From Gemmatimonadota bacterium (lineage in GTDB: Bacteria; Gemmatimonadota; Gemmatimonadetes; Gemmatimonadales; GWC2-71-9), in NCBI GenBank assembly GCA_003222155.1, contig QHUU01000076.1:1-34799 (forward strand): a stretch of 34,799 nt of DNA, read 5' to 3'. A program made the position numbers and the translations under genes. Position 1 is the first letter of the stretch; every line of letters begins with the position of its first letter. Shown here piece after piece: positions 1 to 7,525 of the stretch. The notes beneath the pieces were generated by a model. That model saw only the letters and a program-made list of their open reading frames with translations. It did not search any database and was not told the origin of the DNA.

Positions 1-490
1 TCGCGATCTCGTCGTCGGTCGGCTCGCGCCCGAGCTCCTGGGACAGATAGGTCTCGGTGCGGCTCATGCGGATCAGCTGCGAGTTCTGATTCAGCGGAAT
101 GCGCACGCTGCGGGTCTGCTCGGCGAGCGCCTTCAACACCGCCTGCCGCACCCACCACACCGCGTACGAGATGAACTTCACGCCTTGATCCGGATCGAAC
201 TTCTTGACCGCTTTGAGGAGCCCCTCGTTCCCGATCGCCACCAGCTCGGAGAGGTCGAGACCGTGACCCTGATATTTCTTGACGTAGGAAATGACGAAGC
301 GGAGGTTGGCGGTGACGAGCCGCTCGGCGGCTTTTTCATCGCCCCGCTGTACCCGTCGCGCGAGTCTGCGTTCTTCAGCGGGATCTTTGATGAGGGGGAG
401 CTTCTGGATGTCCTGCAGGTACTGGTCGAAGGCGCCGGAAGGATTGGTTCGAAAGAACGCCTTGGCCTTGCCTCCGTTCGACCGCACCAT
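1..490 (-). CDS. rpoD: RNA polymerase sigma factor, RpoD/SigA-like (5' part, runs off window)
   Basis: Directs RNA polymerase to promoters. The first 163 codons are present and the 3' part is cut by the window edge. The ATG at 488-490 has a GGAG about 10 bases upstream. The reading starts MVRSNGGKAKAFF, then a short region 1.2 (FDQYLQDIQKLPLI) and a full region 2 with NLRFVISYVKKYQ, the core-binding and -10 helix segment GNEGLLKAVKKFDPDQGVKF, and SYAVWWVRQAVLKAL. It continues into region 3 (RIPLNQNSQLIRM, ELGREPTDDEIA). There is no long acidic region 1.1, so this is a short primary or group 2 sigma factor; which of the two cannot be decided without the rest of the genome. aroB lies upstream on the same strand, separated by 278 bases holding its own promoter. 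Confidence 0.93.
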   Translation of the reverse strand, partial: MVRSNGGKAKAFFRTNPSGAFDQYLQDIQKLPLIKDPAEERRLARRVQRGDEKAAERLVTANLRFVISYVKKYQGHGLDLSELVAIGNEGLLKAVKKFDPDQGVKFISYAVWWVRQAVLKALAEQTRSVRIPLNQNSQLIRMSRTETYLSQELGREPTDDEIA

Positions 491-552
491 AGCTAGGGCT
501 CCGACGGTGGAGACTAATGTTGAGCCAGTGGAAAACTCTATGAACGGCGCCC

Positions 553-581
553 AATATAGGAATCGCCTGCGAATGGTGCAA
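553..581 (-). promoter_or_regulatory. Candidate sigma-70-type promoter of the sigma-factor gene
   Basis: On the minus strand the -35-like TTGCAC (576-581) is followed after exactly 17 bases by the -10-like TATATT (553-558), which matches 5 of 6 consensus positions. Transcription would begin near 546, leaving a leader of about 55 bases before the ATG at 490. The -10 and spacing are good; the -35 is only a half match. Confidence 0.55.
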
Positions 582-591
582 ATGTACTCAT

Positions 592-733
592 TTTTCCACA
601 TCACAAATTGTTAGCCTGTCGCACGACTGCCCCGTTTGTCCACTATCCACATGGCGTGTGGAGAAATGGATGTTGACGCGCCGTTGACGCGGGACGGTGC
701 GGCATGTGGAGACGTGCAGAGTAATGTGGGAAG
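592..733. promoter_or_regulatory. Cluster of DnaA-box-like TCCACA sites
   Basis: TTTTCCACA at 592-600 fits the relaxed DnaA box TTWTNCACA fully. CTATCCACA at 643-651 and, on the other strand, TTCTCCACA at 657-665 each miss one base. GTCTCCACA (705-713, minus) and CTTCCCACA (725-733, minus) are weaker. Five related sites within 142 bases of a GC-rich genome are unlikely to be random, but binding by DnaA is inference. They sit directly upstream of the sigma promoter. Confidence 0.35.
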
Positions 734-768
734 TTGTTGACGCACTTGTAATTAGTCTCACCCTGCGA

Positions 769-1869
769 TTAGCGCCCTGCGAGCACGTCGCGCACCACCC
801 CCTCCGGCGCGGTCACCGTCCAACTGCTGCCGTCGGCGTGCATGCGCCCCACCGCCTCCGGTAGTGCGAACCGCACCGTTCCGGCGCGCGCCTTTTTGTC
901 CAGCTGCATCGTGGCGAGCAGGCCGTCCGCGGTCGCGCTTTCGGGGAGCTCGCGAGGGAGACCGTAGCGCTCCAGCAGCTTGCGAATCCGATCGGCGGTT
1001 CCCGCTGCGGCGATCCCGAGCACCTCGGCGAGCCGCGCTTCGTACGCCATGCCGATCGCCACGGCCTCGCCGTGCAGCACGGCGAACTTCACGGTCGCCT
1101 CGACCGCGTGCGCCACGGTGTGACCGAAGTTGAGGATCGCGCGACGGCCGGTCTCACGCTCGTCCGCCGCGACCACGCCCGCCTTGATCTCCACGGAGCG
1201 CCGCACCAGCTGCTCGAGGGCATCGGGCTGCCGCGTCGTCACGGCGTCGTGCTCGCGCTCCAGGAATGCGAAGTAGTCGGGGTCGGCGATCGCGCCGTGC
1301 TTGACCGCTTCCGCGACCCCCGCGGCGAGCTGCGGCGCCGGCAGGGTAGCGAGCAGGTCCAGGTCGGCGACGACGAGACGGGGTTGGTGAAAAGCGCCCA
1401 GCAGGTTCTTGCCGGCGGGGACGTCGACACCGGTCTTGCCGCCGATCGACGAGTCGATCATCGCGAGCAGCGTCGTGGGTGCCTGGACGTAGGGAACGCC
1501 CCGCAGGTACGTGGCCGCGACGAACCCCGCCACGTCGCCCACGACGCCTCCCCCGAGCGCCAGCACGGCGCTGTCGCGCCCGAACTGCGCCGCGAGCAGG
1601 CGATCCGAGAGCGCGGCCCATGTCTCCCGCGTCTTGTTCCATTCTCCCGCGGGGAATTGGAACAGGTCGGCGTGCAGCTTGGCGTCGCGCAGCGCGGTCA
1701 CCAGCCGCTCCCCGCACAGCGTCGCGACGTGCGAGTCGGTGATCACGGCGTAGCGGGCGGCGGGACAGGCAGCCTGGACGAGCGCCGGGAGCCGCCCGCC
1801 GAGCCCCCGGCCGATGACGATATCGTAGGACGCGTCGCGCTGCTCCGCGATGGCGACGCGGACCGTCAC
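769..1869 (-). CDS. aroB: 3-dehydroquinate synthase
   Basis: Second step of the shikimate pathway: converts DAHP to 3-dehydroquinate using NAD+ and a divalent metal, in the cytosol. The 366-residue product has the usual family length. It shows the glycine-rich NAD site GGGVVGDVAGFVAATYLRG, the substrate segment MIDSSIGGKTGVD, the metal-ligand segment EAVKHGAI and the second metal site NFGHTVAHAVE and HGEAVAIGM. The GTG start at 1867-1869 overlaps the TGA of the upstream adenosyltransferase gene as GTGA; a longer reading to 2019 would only add arginine-rich antisense-like residues. It is translationally coupled to that gene although the two functions are unrelated. Confidence 0.96.
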   Translation of the reverse strand: MTVRVAIAEQRDASYDIVIGRGLGGRLPALVQAACPAARYAVITDSHVATLCGERLVTALRDAKLHADLFQFPAGEWNKTRETWAALSDRLLAAQFGRDSAVLALGGGVVGDVAGFVAATYLRGVPYVQAPTTLLAMIDSSIGGKTGVDVPAGKNLLGAFHQPRLVVADLDLLATLPAPQLAAGVAEAVKHGAIADPDYFAFLEREHDAVTTRQPDALEQLVRRSVEIKAGVVAADERETGRRAILNFGHTVAHAVEATVKFAVLHGEAVAIGMAYEARLAEVLGIAAAGTADRIRKLLERYGLPRELPESATADGLLATMQLDKKARAGTVRFALPEAVGRMHADGSSWTVTAPEGVVRDVLAGR

Positions 1870-2417
1870 CACTTGACGTCGGGGCGCCCGGCGTGCGCGT
1901 TGGCAGCGCGCGCGAGGACGAACAGAAGATCCGACAGACGGTTCAGATACCGCAGGATCGCGGGATTGATCTGCTCGTGGCGCGCCAGGGCGACGACGGC
2001 GCGCTCGGCCCGACGACACACCGTCCGCCCCAGGTGCAGCGCGGCGGCCTTGGGCGCTCCGCCCGGAAGAATGAAGTTCTTGAGCGGCTCGAGCCGCGAT
2101 TCGTGACCGTCAATGACATCCTCGAGCGCCGCGATGTCCGAGTCGCCGATGGCCGCGCCGCTCCGCGAGAGCGCTTTGCGCAGGTTGTCGGGATCCGGCG
2201 TCGCGAGCTCGGCCCCGACGGTGAACAGGCCGCGCTGGATGGTCTGGAGCAGGGAATCTGCGAACTCCGCAGGGTCGAGTGTGCGCGCCAGCCCGAGCGC
2301 CGCGTTCAACTCATCCACCTCACCGTACGCCGCGACCCGGAGACTGTCCTTGGGCGTCCGGCCTCCCCCAAACAGGCCCGTTTCTCCTCCGTCCCCGGTC
2401 TTCGTGTAAATCTTCAA
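1866..2417 (-). CDS. Cob(I)alamin adenosyltransferase, PduO type
   Basis: Transfers the adenosyl group of ATP to cob(I)alamin to form adenosylcobalamin in the cytosol. The 183-residue product begins LKIYTKTGDGGETGLFGGG, the P-loop-like ATP site that opens the PduO-type family, and later has ALGLARTLD and a C-terminal RAERAVVALARHEQ...YLNRLSDLLFVLARAAN, where the family's conserved Arg and Asn ligands lie. I chose the TTG at 2415-2417 because a strong purine-rich ribosome site (GGGAGGGGAG) ends about 4 bases before it and homologues begin at this methionine; an ATG at 2465 would add 16 residues. It is divergent from the reductase gene at 2464, with only 46 bases between the starts and no cobalamin riboswitch. 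Confidence 0.92.
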   Translation of the reverse strand: MKIYTKTGDGGETGLFGGGRTPKDSLRVAAYGEVDELNAALGLARTLDPAEFADSLLQTIQRGLFTVGAELATPDPDNLRKALSRSGAAIGDSDIAALEDVIDGHESRLEPLKNFILPGGAPKAAALHLGRTVCRRAERAVVALARHEQINPAILRYLNRLSDLLFVLARAANAHAGRPDVKW

Positions 2418-2463
2418 CCGCTCCCCTCCCTTCTCTCCGGGGCTTCCGTTACGATTGAAGCCC

Positions 2464-3486
2464 ATGCAGGACGTCAAAGATATCACCATAATCGGCGCCG
2501 GCCCGACCGGGTTGTTCGGCGCGTTTTACGCCGGGATGCGCGGGGCATCCTGCCGCCTGATCGACAACCTCGACCAGGTGGGCGGGCAACTCACCGCGCT
2601 CTATCCCGAGAAATACATCTTCGACGTGGCCGGCTTTCCGAAGGTCCTCGCCAAAGACCTCGTGAAGGGCATGGCCGAGCAGGCGTTCCAGTTCAAGCAG
2701 CCGGTCCACCTCGGCGAGAACGTGCTGGGCCTGAAGCGCGACTCGGAGAACGGCAAGCCGGCCTTCACGGTGGTGACGGAGCGGGACGAGTACCCGTCGC
2801 GCACGGTGCTGATCGCGGGGGGCATCGGCGCCTTCACGCCCCGCAAGCTGCCGCTCAAGGACGTGGACCGCTGGTACGGAAAAGGGCTGCACGATCGCGT
2901 GCTGGATCCGAAGCTGTTCAGCGGCAAGCGGGTCTTGCTCGTCGGGGGCGGTGACTCGGCGTTCGACTGGGCCGTGAACCTGCAGGGGATCGCGCGCTCC
3001 ATCGTCATGATCCACCGCCGCGACGGCTTCCGCGCGCACGCCGCGACGGTACGTCAGGTGCAGGCGCTGTGCGCGGCGGGCAAAATGGAGCTCCGTACGT
3101 TCTGGGAGCTGAAAATGATCCACGGCGCGGACGTGATCGATTCCGTGACCATCTACAACAGCAAGACCAAAGTCGAGGAGCGCCTCGCGGTCGACAGTGT
3201 GATCCCGCAGCTGGGCTTCATCTCCTCACTCGGGGCCATCGCGCAGTGGGGGCTCGACATCGAGAAAGGCGAGATCAAGGTCTCGCAGACGATGGCGACC
3301 AACCTGCCGGGTGTGTTCGCCGCCGGGGACATCACCACCTATCCCGGCAAGCTCAAGCTGATCGCGACCGGCGCCGCCGAGGCGGCCATCGCCGTCAACC
3401 ACGCGGTGCACTTCATCAATCCCGCGGCGAAGGTCGAGCCCGGGCACTCCTCGAACATGGCGCTGTTCGGGCAGACGGAAGACTGA
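2464..3486 (+). CDS. Ferredoxin/flavodoxin--NADP+ reductase, thioredoxin-reductase-like
   Basis: FAD enzyme that passes electrons between NADPH and ferredoxin or flavodoxin. The 340-residue product has the N-terminal FAD dinucleotide site IIGAGPTGLFGAFYAGMRG (about residues 8-26), VGGQLTALYPEKYIFDVAGFP typical of this subgroup, an NADP site LLVGGGDSAFDWAVNL (about 160-175), and the C-terminal FAD segment GVFAAGDITTYPGK. The redox CxxC pair of true thioredoxin reductases is absent, which separates it from TrxB and fits the YumC-type FNR. The ATG at 2464 is preferred over the in-frame TTG at 2455; no strong ribosome site precedes either. Its stop abuts the convergent dacB stop with no spacer. 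Confidence 0.93.
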   Translation: MQDVKDITIIGAGPTGLFGAFYAGMRGASCRLIDNLDQVGGQLTALYPEKYIFDVAGFPKVLAKDLVKGMAEQAFQFKQPVHLGENVLGLKRDSENGKPAFTVVTERDEYPSRTVLIAGGIGAFTPRKLPLKDVDRWYGKGLHDRVLDPKLFSGKRVLLVGGGDSAFDWAVNLQGIARSIVMIHRRDGFRAHAATVRQVQALCAAGKMELRTFWELKMIHGADVIDSVTIYNSKTKVEERLAVDSVIPQLGFISSLGAIAQWGLDIEKGEIKVSQTMATNLPGVFAAGDITTYPGKLKLIATGAAEAAIAVNHAVHFINPAAKVEPGHSSNMALFGQTED

Positions 3487-5001
3487 TTACTTCGTCTTCC
3501 CAATTTCGACGACTACCGAATCGATTTGCGCCAGCATCTGGGCAGACGGCACCGCGTGCCCGTTCGCCTGGACGCTGAACGTGACGGTCCGACCGTTCGG
3601 CTGCTCGATGTAGCCCGACAGGCTGTTGACGCGGTCGATACTGCCGGTCTTGGCGATTACGCGGCCTTCCAGGGGCGTGCCGACGAAGCGTTTGAGGAGC
3701 GAGCCCGGTTGTCCGGCGTGCGGCAGCGCGGCCACGAACGCCGCTCCCTTGGGATGGCGATGCATGTAGGCCAGCAGCTGCGCGAACGCATGCGGGGTGA
3801 CCAGGTTGCCGGCGGCGAGCCCCGACCCGTCCTCGAGCGCGACAGCGGTCGAGTCGATCTTCACCGAATCGATCAGGAAGCGGCGCTCCACGTCGAGCCC
3901 CGCCGCCCAGCTGCCCTCCCCTTTGATCTCACGACCCAGCACCTTGAGCAGCATCTCGGCGAACCAGTTCTGACTGGTATTGAGGATCGGGAAGAGGACA
4001 TCGGGCAGCGGTCGCCCGCGGTATTCGACGAGCGGGGAGCCGCAGCACCGGGCCGCCCGGTAGGCGAGCGAATCCGTCGTGCCCGTCGCCCCGCCCGCCA
4101 CCGCGACGCCCTTGCGGCCGAGCGAGGTCGCGAGGGCCCGCGCGGCGTAGAGATTCGGGTCCGGGACCGCGACGCTCTCCACCGACGGCTTCCTGCCGAG
4201 TGCGACCGTCCCCTCCGCCCGGATGCCCCATCCTCCGCCGCTGCGAAAGAAGTTGTCGCCGATGGTGGACGTCGAGTCCGCGGCCACGGTGCGGGCCCGG
4301 TTCTCGAACGTGATGAGCCCCAGGTCGGGTGACCAGGTGATCACGGGGGGCGCGTCCACGCCCGGCCCGGGCGCGATGTGGAAGTCCACGCTGTTGTCGT
4401 GGAACCCGAGGCCGGACACCGGCGCTGCGTACCACCACGTCAGGTCCCACGCGTTCCAGCCGTAGTGAATCAGGGTCGGCTCGAAATACGATCCGTCGCC
4501 CACCAGCTTTCCCGTGATGCGCCGGATGCCGCGGGCGCCCACGGAGTCGGCGATGGCGTCGATGGCGGTGAACGCCGAATCGCACGCGCCGGGGGCGAGC
4601 GTATCGACGGAGAAGCACCGCTCGGACCAGGTGGGATCGCCCCGCCCGTAGAGGATCAGGTCACCGTACAACACGCCGCTCTCCACCCGCCCGTTCACGT
4701 ACAGGCTGGTGGTCACGCGATAGTCCACCGGCAGCAACACGGCCGCGGCCGCGGTGACCACGAGCTTCGTGTTGCTCGCCGGCACGGAGAAATGATCGGC
4801 GTTGCGCCGGTACAGGACCCGGCCGCGATCGTCCACGACGTAGAGCCCCCAGGTGGCGCGGTCGAACGGCGGGGCGTCGATCAGTTGCGCCAGCCGGTGC
4901 TCCAGAGAGCCGCGCAGCGCCACGGTACGCGGTCGCGTAGTGGACGACTGCGCCGCGACGCTCGAGCTAATCGTAAGCGATGCGAGGATCAGCTTTCGCA
5001 T
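3487..5001 (-). CDS. dacB: D-alanyl-D-alanine carboxypeptidase/endopeptidase, PBP4 (peptidase S13) family
   Basis: Periplasmic serine enzyme that trims D-Ala or cuts cross-links in peptidoglycan. The 504 residues begin with a signal peptide (MRKLILASLTISSSVAAQ, cleavage likely after residue 17). The three penicillin-binding motifs are visible: SNTK at 76-79 with the nucleophilic serine, SQN at 343-345, and KTG at 451-453. The long stretch between the first and second motifs is the insertion typical of S13 enzymes. The ATG at 4999-5001 lies inside the end of the upstream permease gene (35-base overlap), so it is probably translated from the same message as the binding protein and permease. A link to import of released peptides is inference from that overlap. 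Confidence 0.94.
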   Translation of the reverse strand: MRKLILASLTISSSVAAQSSTTRPRTVALRGSLEHRLAQLIDAPPFDRATWGLYVVDDRGRVLYRRNADHFSVPASNTKLVVTAAAAVLLPVDYRVTTSLYVNGRVESGVLYGDLILYGRGDPTWSERCFSVDTLAPGACDSAFTAIDAIADSVGARGIRRITGKLVGDGSYFEPTLIHYGWNAWDLTWWYAAPVSGLGFHDNSVDFHIAPGPGVDAPPVITWSPDLGLITFENRARTVAADSTSTIGDNFFRSGGGWGIRAEGTVALGRKPSVESVAVPDPNLYAARALATSLGRKGVAVAGGATGTTDSLAYRAARCCGSPLVEYRGRPLPDVLFPILNTSQNWFAEMLLKVLGREIKGEGSWAAGLDVERRFLIDSVKIDSTAVALEDGSGLAAGNLVTPHAFAQLLAYMHRHPKGAAFVAALPHAGQPGSLLKRFVGTPLEGRVIAKTGSIDRVNSLSGYIEQPNGRTVTFSVQANGHAVPSAQMLAQIDSVVVEIGKTK

Positions 5002-5884
5002 AGAGGAGATCCGTCCCCAGGTTGACCAGCACGAACACGATGGACATGAACAGAATACTTCCCTGGATCGCGGGCAGGTCGCGCTTCTCGATCGCCGTGA
5101 GCACGTAGCGCCCCAGACCCGGCCACCCGAAGATCGTCTCGGTGAGAATGCTGCCGGTCAAATAGCTCCCCGTGTCGAGACCCAACACGGTGATCACCGG
5201 GATCAGCGCGTTGCGCAGCCCGTGGCGCAGCACCACGGCCGCCTCGCTCAGACCCTTCGCCCGCGCTGTGCGCACGAAATCGCTCGACAGCACGTCGAGC
5301 ATGGCCGCGCGCGTGATGCGCGACAGAAAAGCGATCGAGCGCATCCCGAGCGTGAGCGCCGGCAGGACGAGGTACGCGAGGCCGCCCGAGCCGGACGGGG
5401 GCAGCCAGTGCAGCCCCAGCGCGAACACGAGGATCAGGAGCAGCCCCACCCAGTACACGGGGAACGACACGCCGACATACGACACCAGCATGGCGAGGCG
5501 GTCGAACGCGCCCCCCGGCCGCACCGCCGACAACGCTCCCAACGTGATGCCGCACAGCGCCGCGACGAGCATCGCGGCCAAGGCGAGCTGCACCGTCTTG
5601 GGGAAGCGCTCCTCCAGGTCCCGGGTGATCGGTCGCTGCGTGATGTAGGAGCGCCCGAAGTCGCCGCGCAGCACGCCCCAGAGATAGTGCCCGAACTGCG
5701 CCGGGAGCGGATCGTCGAGGTGCAGCTCGGCGCGCAGCCGCGCGATCGTGGCCGAGTCGGCGCGCTCGCCCACCATCGCGGCGACGGGATCGCCCGGTGC
5801 GACGTTCAGCAGCAGAAACGCGACGACCAGCACGCCGAACAGCGTCGGCAGCGTCATGAGCAGGCGGCGCCCCGCCAGCCGCAT
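4967..5884 (-). CDS. Peptide/dipeptide-type ABC transporter permease, DppB family
   Basis: Inner-membrane subunit of an ABC importer for peptides or similar solutes. The 305-residue protein begins MRLAGRRLLMTLPTLFGVLVVAFLLLNVAPGDP, the usual opening of DppB/OppB permeases, has six hydrophobic segments, and carries the ATPase-contact (EAA) loop near residue 200-230: DFVRTARAKGLSEAAVVLRHGLRNALIPV. It ends with TDLLYAKADPRIAY, the family C-terminus. The ATG at 5882-5884 overlaps the stop of the binding-protein gene as ATGA. No DppC partner or ATPase follows; dacB takes that place, so the complete transporter must use subunits encoded elsewhere. Confidence 0.93.
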   Translation of the reverse strand: MRLAGRRLLMTLPTLFGVLVVAFLLLNVAPGDPVAAMVGERADSATIARLRAELHLDDPLPAQFGHYLWGVLRGDFGRSYITQRPITRDLEERFPKTVQLALAAMLVAALCGITLGALSAVRPGGAFDRLAMLVSYVGVSFPVYWVGLLLILVFALGLHWLPPSGSGGLAYLVLPALTLGMRSIAFLSRITRAAMLDVLSSDFVRTARAKGLSEAAVVLRHGLRNALIPVITVLGLDTGSYLTGSILTETIFGWPGLGRYVLTAIEKRDLPAIQGSILFMSIVFVLVNLGTDLLYAKADPRIAYD

Positions 5885-7452
5885 CACCGCCCCCCGCCCC
5901 CCAGGCGCGCGTGGGTCCAGCGCTGTCCGTTGAAGATGACCGGCAGGTCCCACCCGCTGAGGTCGGGCCGGTGGGCCCACAGGTCCTTTGGGAACCAGAG
6001 GTAGAGCCACGGCGCAGCCGCGTACACGCGGTCGTCGATTCGCCGGTACAGCGCCGTGCGGACGGCCTCGTCCGCAGTGCGACGGGCGGCGAGAATCAGC
6101 GAGTCCGTTACCGCGTCCGCGTAGAACGCATAGTTGCCGCCCGGCCCGAAACTGCCGGAATAGAAGAGAGGATAGAGGAAGTTGTCGGCGTCGGGATAGT
6201 CGGCCCACCAGTCGAGGATCACCATGTCGGCCTGACCGTTGCGGGCGGCCTCACGCTGGCTGGAGGCGTCGCGCTCGACCAGCTCCACCCGCACGCCCAC
6301 GGCGGCGAGCTGGGACTGGATCGCCTGGGCCGCGCGCGACAGCTCGACGTTGGCCGCCGTGCGCCACAGCTGCAGGTCGATGCCCGTGGTGTATCCGGCC
6401 TGGGCGAGCAGCCGCCGCGCCGCGGCCGGATCGTAGCCGTACGCGGGCCGCGTGGTGTCGCTTCCGGCCAGCGCCGGCGGGATCGCCCCGCGTGCCCGGA
6501 TGCCGCGCCCGCCGTACACCGTGGCGAGGATCTCCGGGACGTTCACCGCCTGGTTGATGGCCCGGCGCACGCGCACGTCGGAGAGCGGCCCGCGCCGGTT
6601 GTTGAGCGCGACGTATACCACGCGCAGCGCCGGCTTCTCCACCAGCCAGTGAGGGTGCTGCGCGCGCCACCGCGCCGTCTCGCCGAACGGCACCTCGATC
6701 ACGCTCAGCCGGCCCGCCTCGAACTCGGCGGCCCGGGTGAGCGGCTCGGGGATGATGCGCACGATGAGCGTGTCGGCGAGCGGGGCGCCACCCCAGTAGT
6801 CGGGATTGCGCGCGAACGTGAGCGCATCGTCGTGCTGCCACGCCACGAACCGCCACGGGCCCGTGCCGATCGGTGGCTCCCCCGGCTCCGCGGGCGGGGG
6901 CGGGGGCGGGGGCGGGGGCACCACACTCGCGACCGGCATGGCGAGAAACTTGGGAAAAATGGCGAGCGGCTCGGTGAGCGTGATGGCTACGCCTGAGTCG
7001 CCCACGAGCGTCACGCCGGTGACGTCGCCGGCGCGCCCCGCCGCGTACGCCTCCGCCCCGGCGATCGGGTAGAGCGGCCAGGGGCGGCCGCCCTTGGTCC
7101 CCGGCGCGAGCACCCGCAAGAAGCTCGCGCGCACCGCCCCGGCGGTGAGCGGCGTCCCGTTGTGGAACTTGACGCCCGCTCGCAGGTGAAACACGTAGCG
7201 TCGACCGTCGCGCGACGCGGTCCAGCGATCTGCCAGCGCGGGCTCGAGCCGGCCGTCGGGATCGAACCGCGTCAACCCGTCGAAGGCCAGCGTCACCATC
7301 TCGCCGCTGGGCACGTCGGTCGAGAGCGCGGGATCGAGCGAGCGCGGGTCGTACGACTCGTAGTAGACCAGCCCGGCGCGCCCGGCCGCCGCGCGACCGC
7401 ATGCGACGGCCGCAACGAGGGTGGTGTGGAGGAGGATGGAGCGCGCGCGCAT
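5884..7452 (-). CDS. ABC transporter substrate-binding protein, family 5 (DppA/OppA-like), probable lipoprotein
   Basis: Extracytoplasmic receptor that captures peptides or related solutes for the permease encoded just downstream. The 522-residue product has a hydrophobic N-terminus ending in a weak lipobox (LVAAVAC, Cys at about 18), then the family signature region SLDPALSTDVPSGEMVTLAFDGL and GRRYVFHLRAGVKFHNGTPL. The ligand-binding lobe includes VRRAINQAVNVPEIL and the C-terminal WADYPDADNFLYPLF. Oddly, residues around 177-185 form a run of nine prolines encoded by a (GGGGGC)4 tract, in a linker that is short and ordinary in relatives. The gene is divergent from the TamA-like gene across a 73-base spacer. 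Confidence 0.93.
   Translation of the reverse strand: MRARSILLHTTLVAAVACGRAAAGRAGLVYYESYDPRSLDPALSTDVPSGEMVTLAFDGLTRFDPDGRLEPALADRWTASRDGRRYVFHLRAGVKFHNGTPLTAGAVRASFLRVLAPGTKGGRPWPLYPIAGAEAYAAGRAGDVTGVTLVGDSGVAITLTEPLAIFPKFLAMPVASVVPPPPPPPPPAEPGEPPIGTGPWRFVAWQHDDALTFARNPDYWGGAPLADTLIVRIIPEPLTRAAEFEAGRLSVIEVPFGETARWRAQHPHWLVEKPALRVVYVALNNRRGPLSDVRVRRAINQAVNVPEILATVYGGRGIRARGAIPPALAGSDTTRPAYGYDPAAARRLLAQAGYTTGIDLQLWRTAANVELSRAAQAIQSQLAAVGVRVELVERDASSQREAARNGQADMVILDWWADYPDADNFLYPLFYSGSFGPGGNYAFYADAVTDSLILAARRTADEAVRTALYRRIDDRVYAAAPWLYLWFPKDLWAHRPDLSGWDLPVIFNGQRWTHARLGGGGR
6892..6918 (+). repeat. (GGGGGC)n hexanucleotide tract, predicted G-quadruplex
   Basis: On the plus strand a GGG run is followed by four G5 runs (6896-6900, 6902-6906, 6908-6912, 6914-6918) each separated by a single C. 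Four G5 runs with one-base loops is a textbook G-quadruplex pattern, here on the template strand of the binding-protein gene. The six-base unit codes Pro-Pro, so copy number can change without frameshift. Confidence 0.85.
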
Positions 7453-7525
7453 GGGGTCGAGTGTCGAAAAGGTTGACAGTGTGGCGGGAGCGAGCCAACA
7501 TAGGGAGGCAGCCCGACCGCGTCAA
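7453..7525. promoter_or_regulatory. Divergent promoter spacer between ABC binding protein and TamA-like gene
   Basis: The plus strand carries a perfect -35 word TTGACA at 7473-7478. Eighteen bases further on AACATA/CATAGG (about 7497-7503) is a poor -10. A purine-rich AGGGAGG at 7502-7508 follows. The layout suits a promoter for the rightward tamA-tamB run, but the -10 is weak and no clear leftward promoter was found. Confidence 0.35.

Larger units (their letters stand above)
491..768. other. Longest non-coding spacer, between aroB stop and sigma-factor start
   Basis: This 278-base stretch is visibly richer in A+T than its surroundings and has no plausible ORF. It holds a sigma-70-like promoter for the sigma gene (553-581), a run of TCCACA/TGTGGA sites (592-733), and three TTGACG words at 673, 684 and 737 (two in a short direct repeat, GTTGACGCG). 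No clear rho-independent terminator for aroB was seen. Confidence 0.7.

Noticed and set aside
592-733. Chromosomal replication origin
   Set aside because: DnaA-box-like sites exist, but there is no DNA-unwinding AT tract of convincing size and no dnaA, dnaN, rpmH or parAB neighbours.
2418-2463. Cobalamin riboswitch or clear promoter ahead of the adenosyltransferase gene
   Set aside because: Only 46 bases separate the divergent starts, far too short for a riboswitch, and no good -10/-35 pair was found.
4853-6004. 383-residue plus-strand ORF over the permease region
   Set aside because: His/Arg/Gln-rich antisense shadow of the permease gene.
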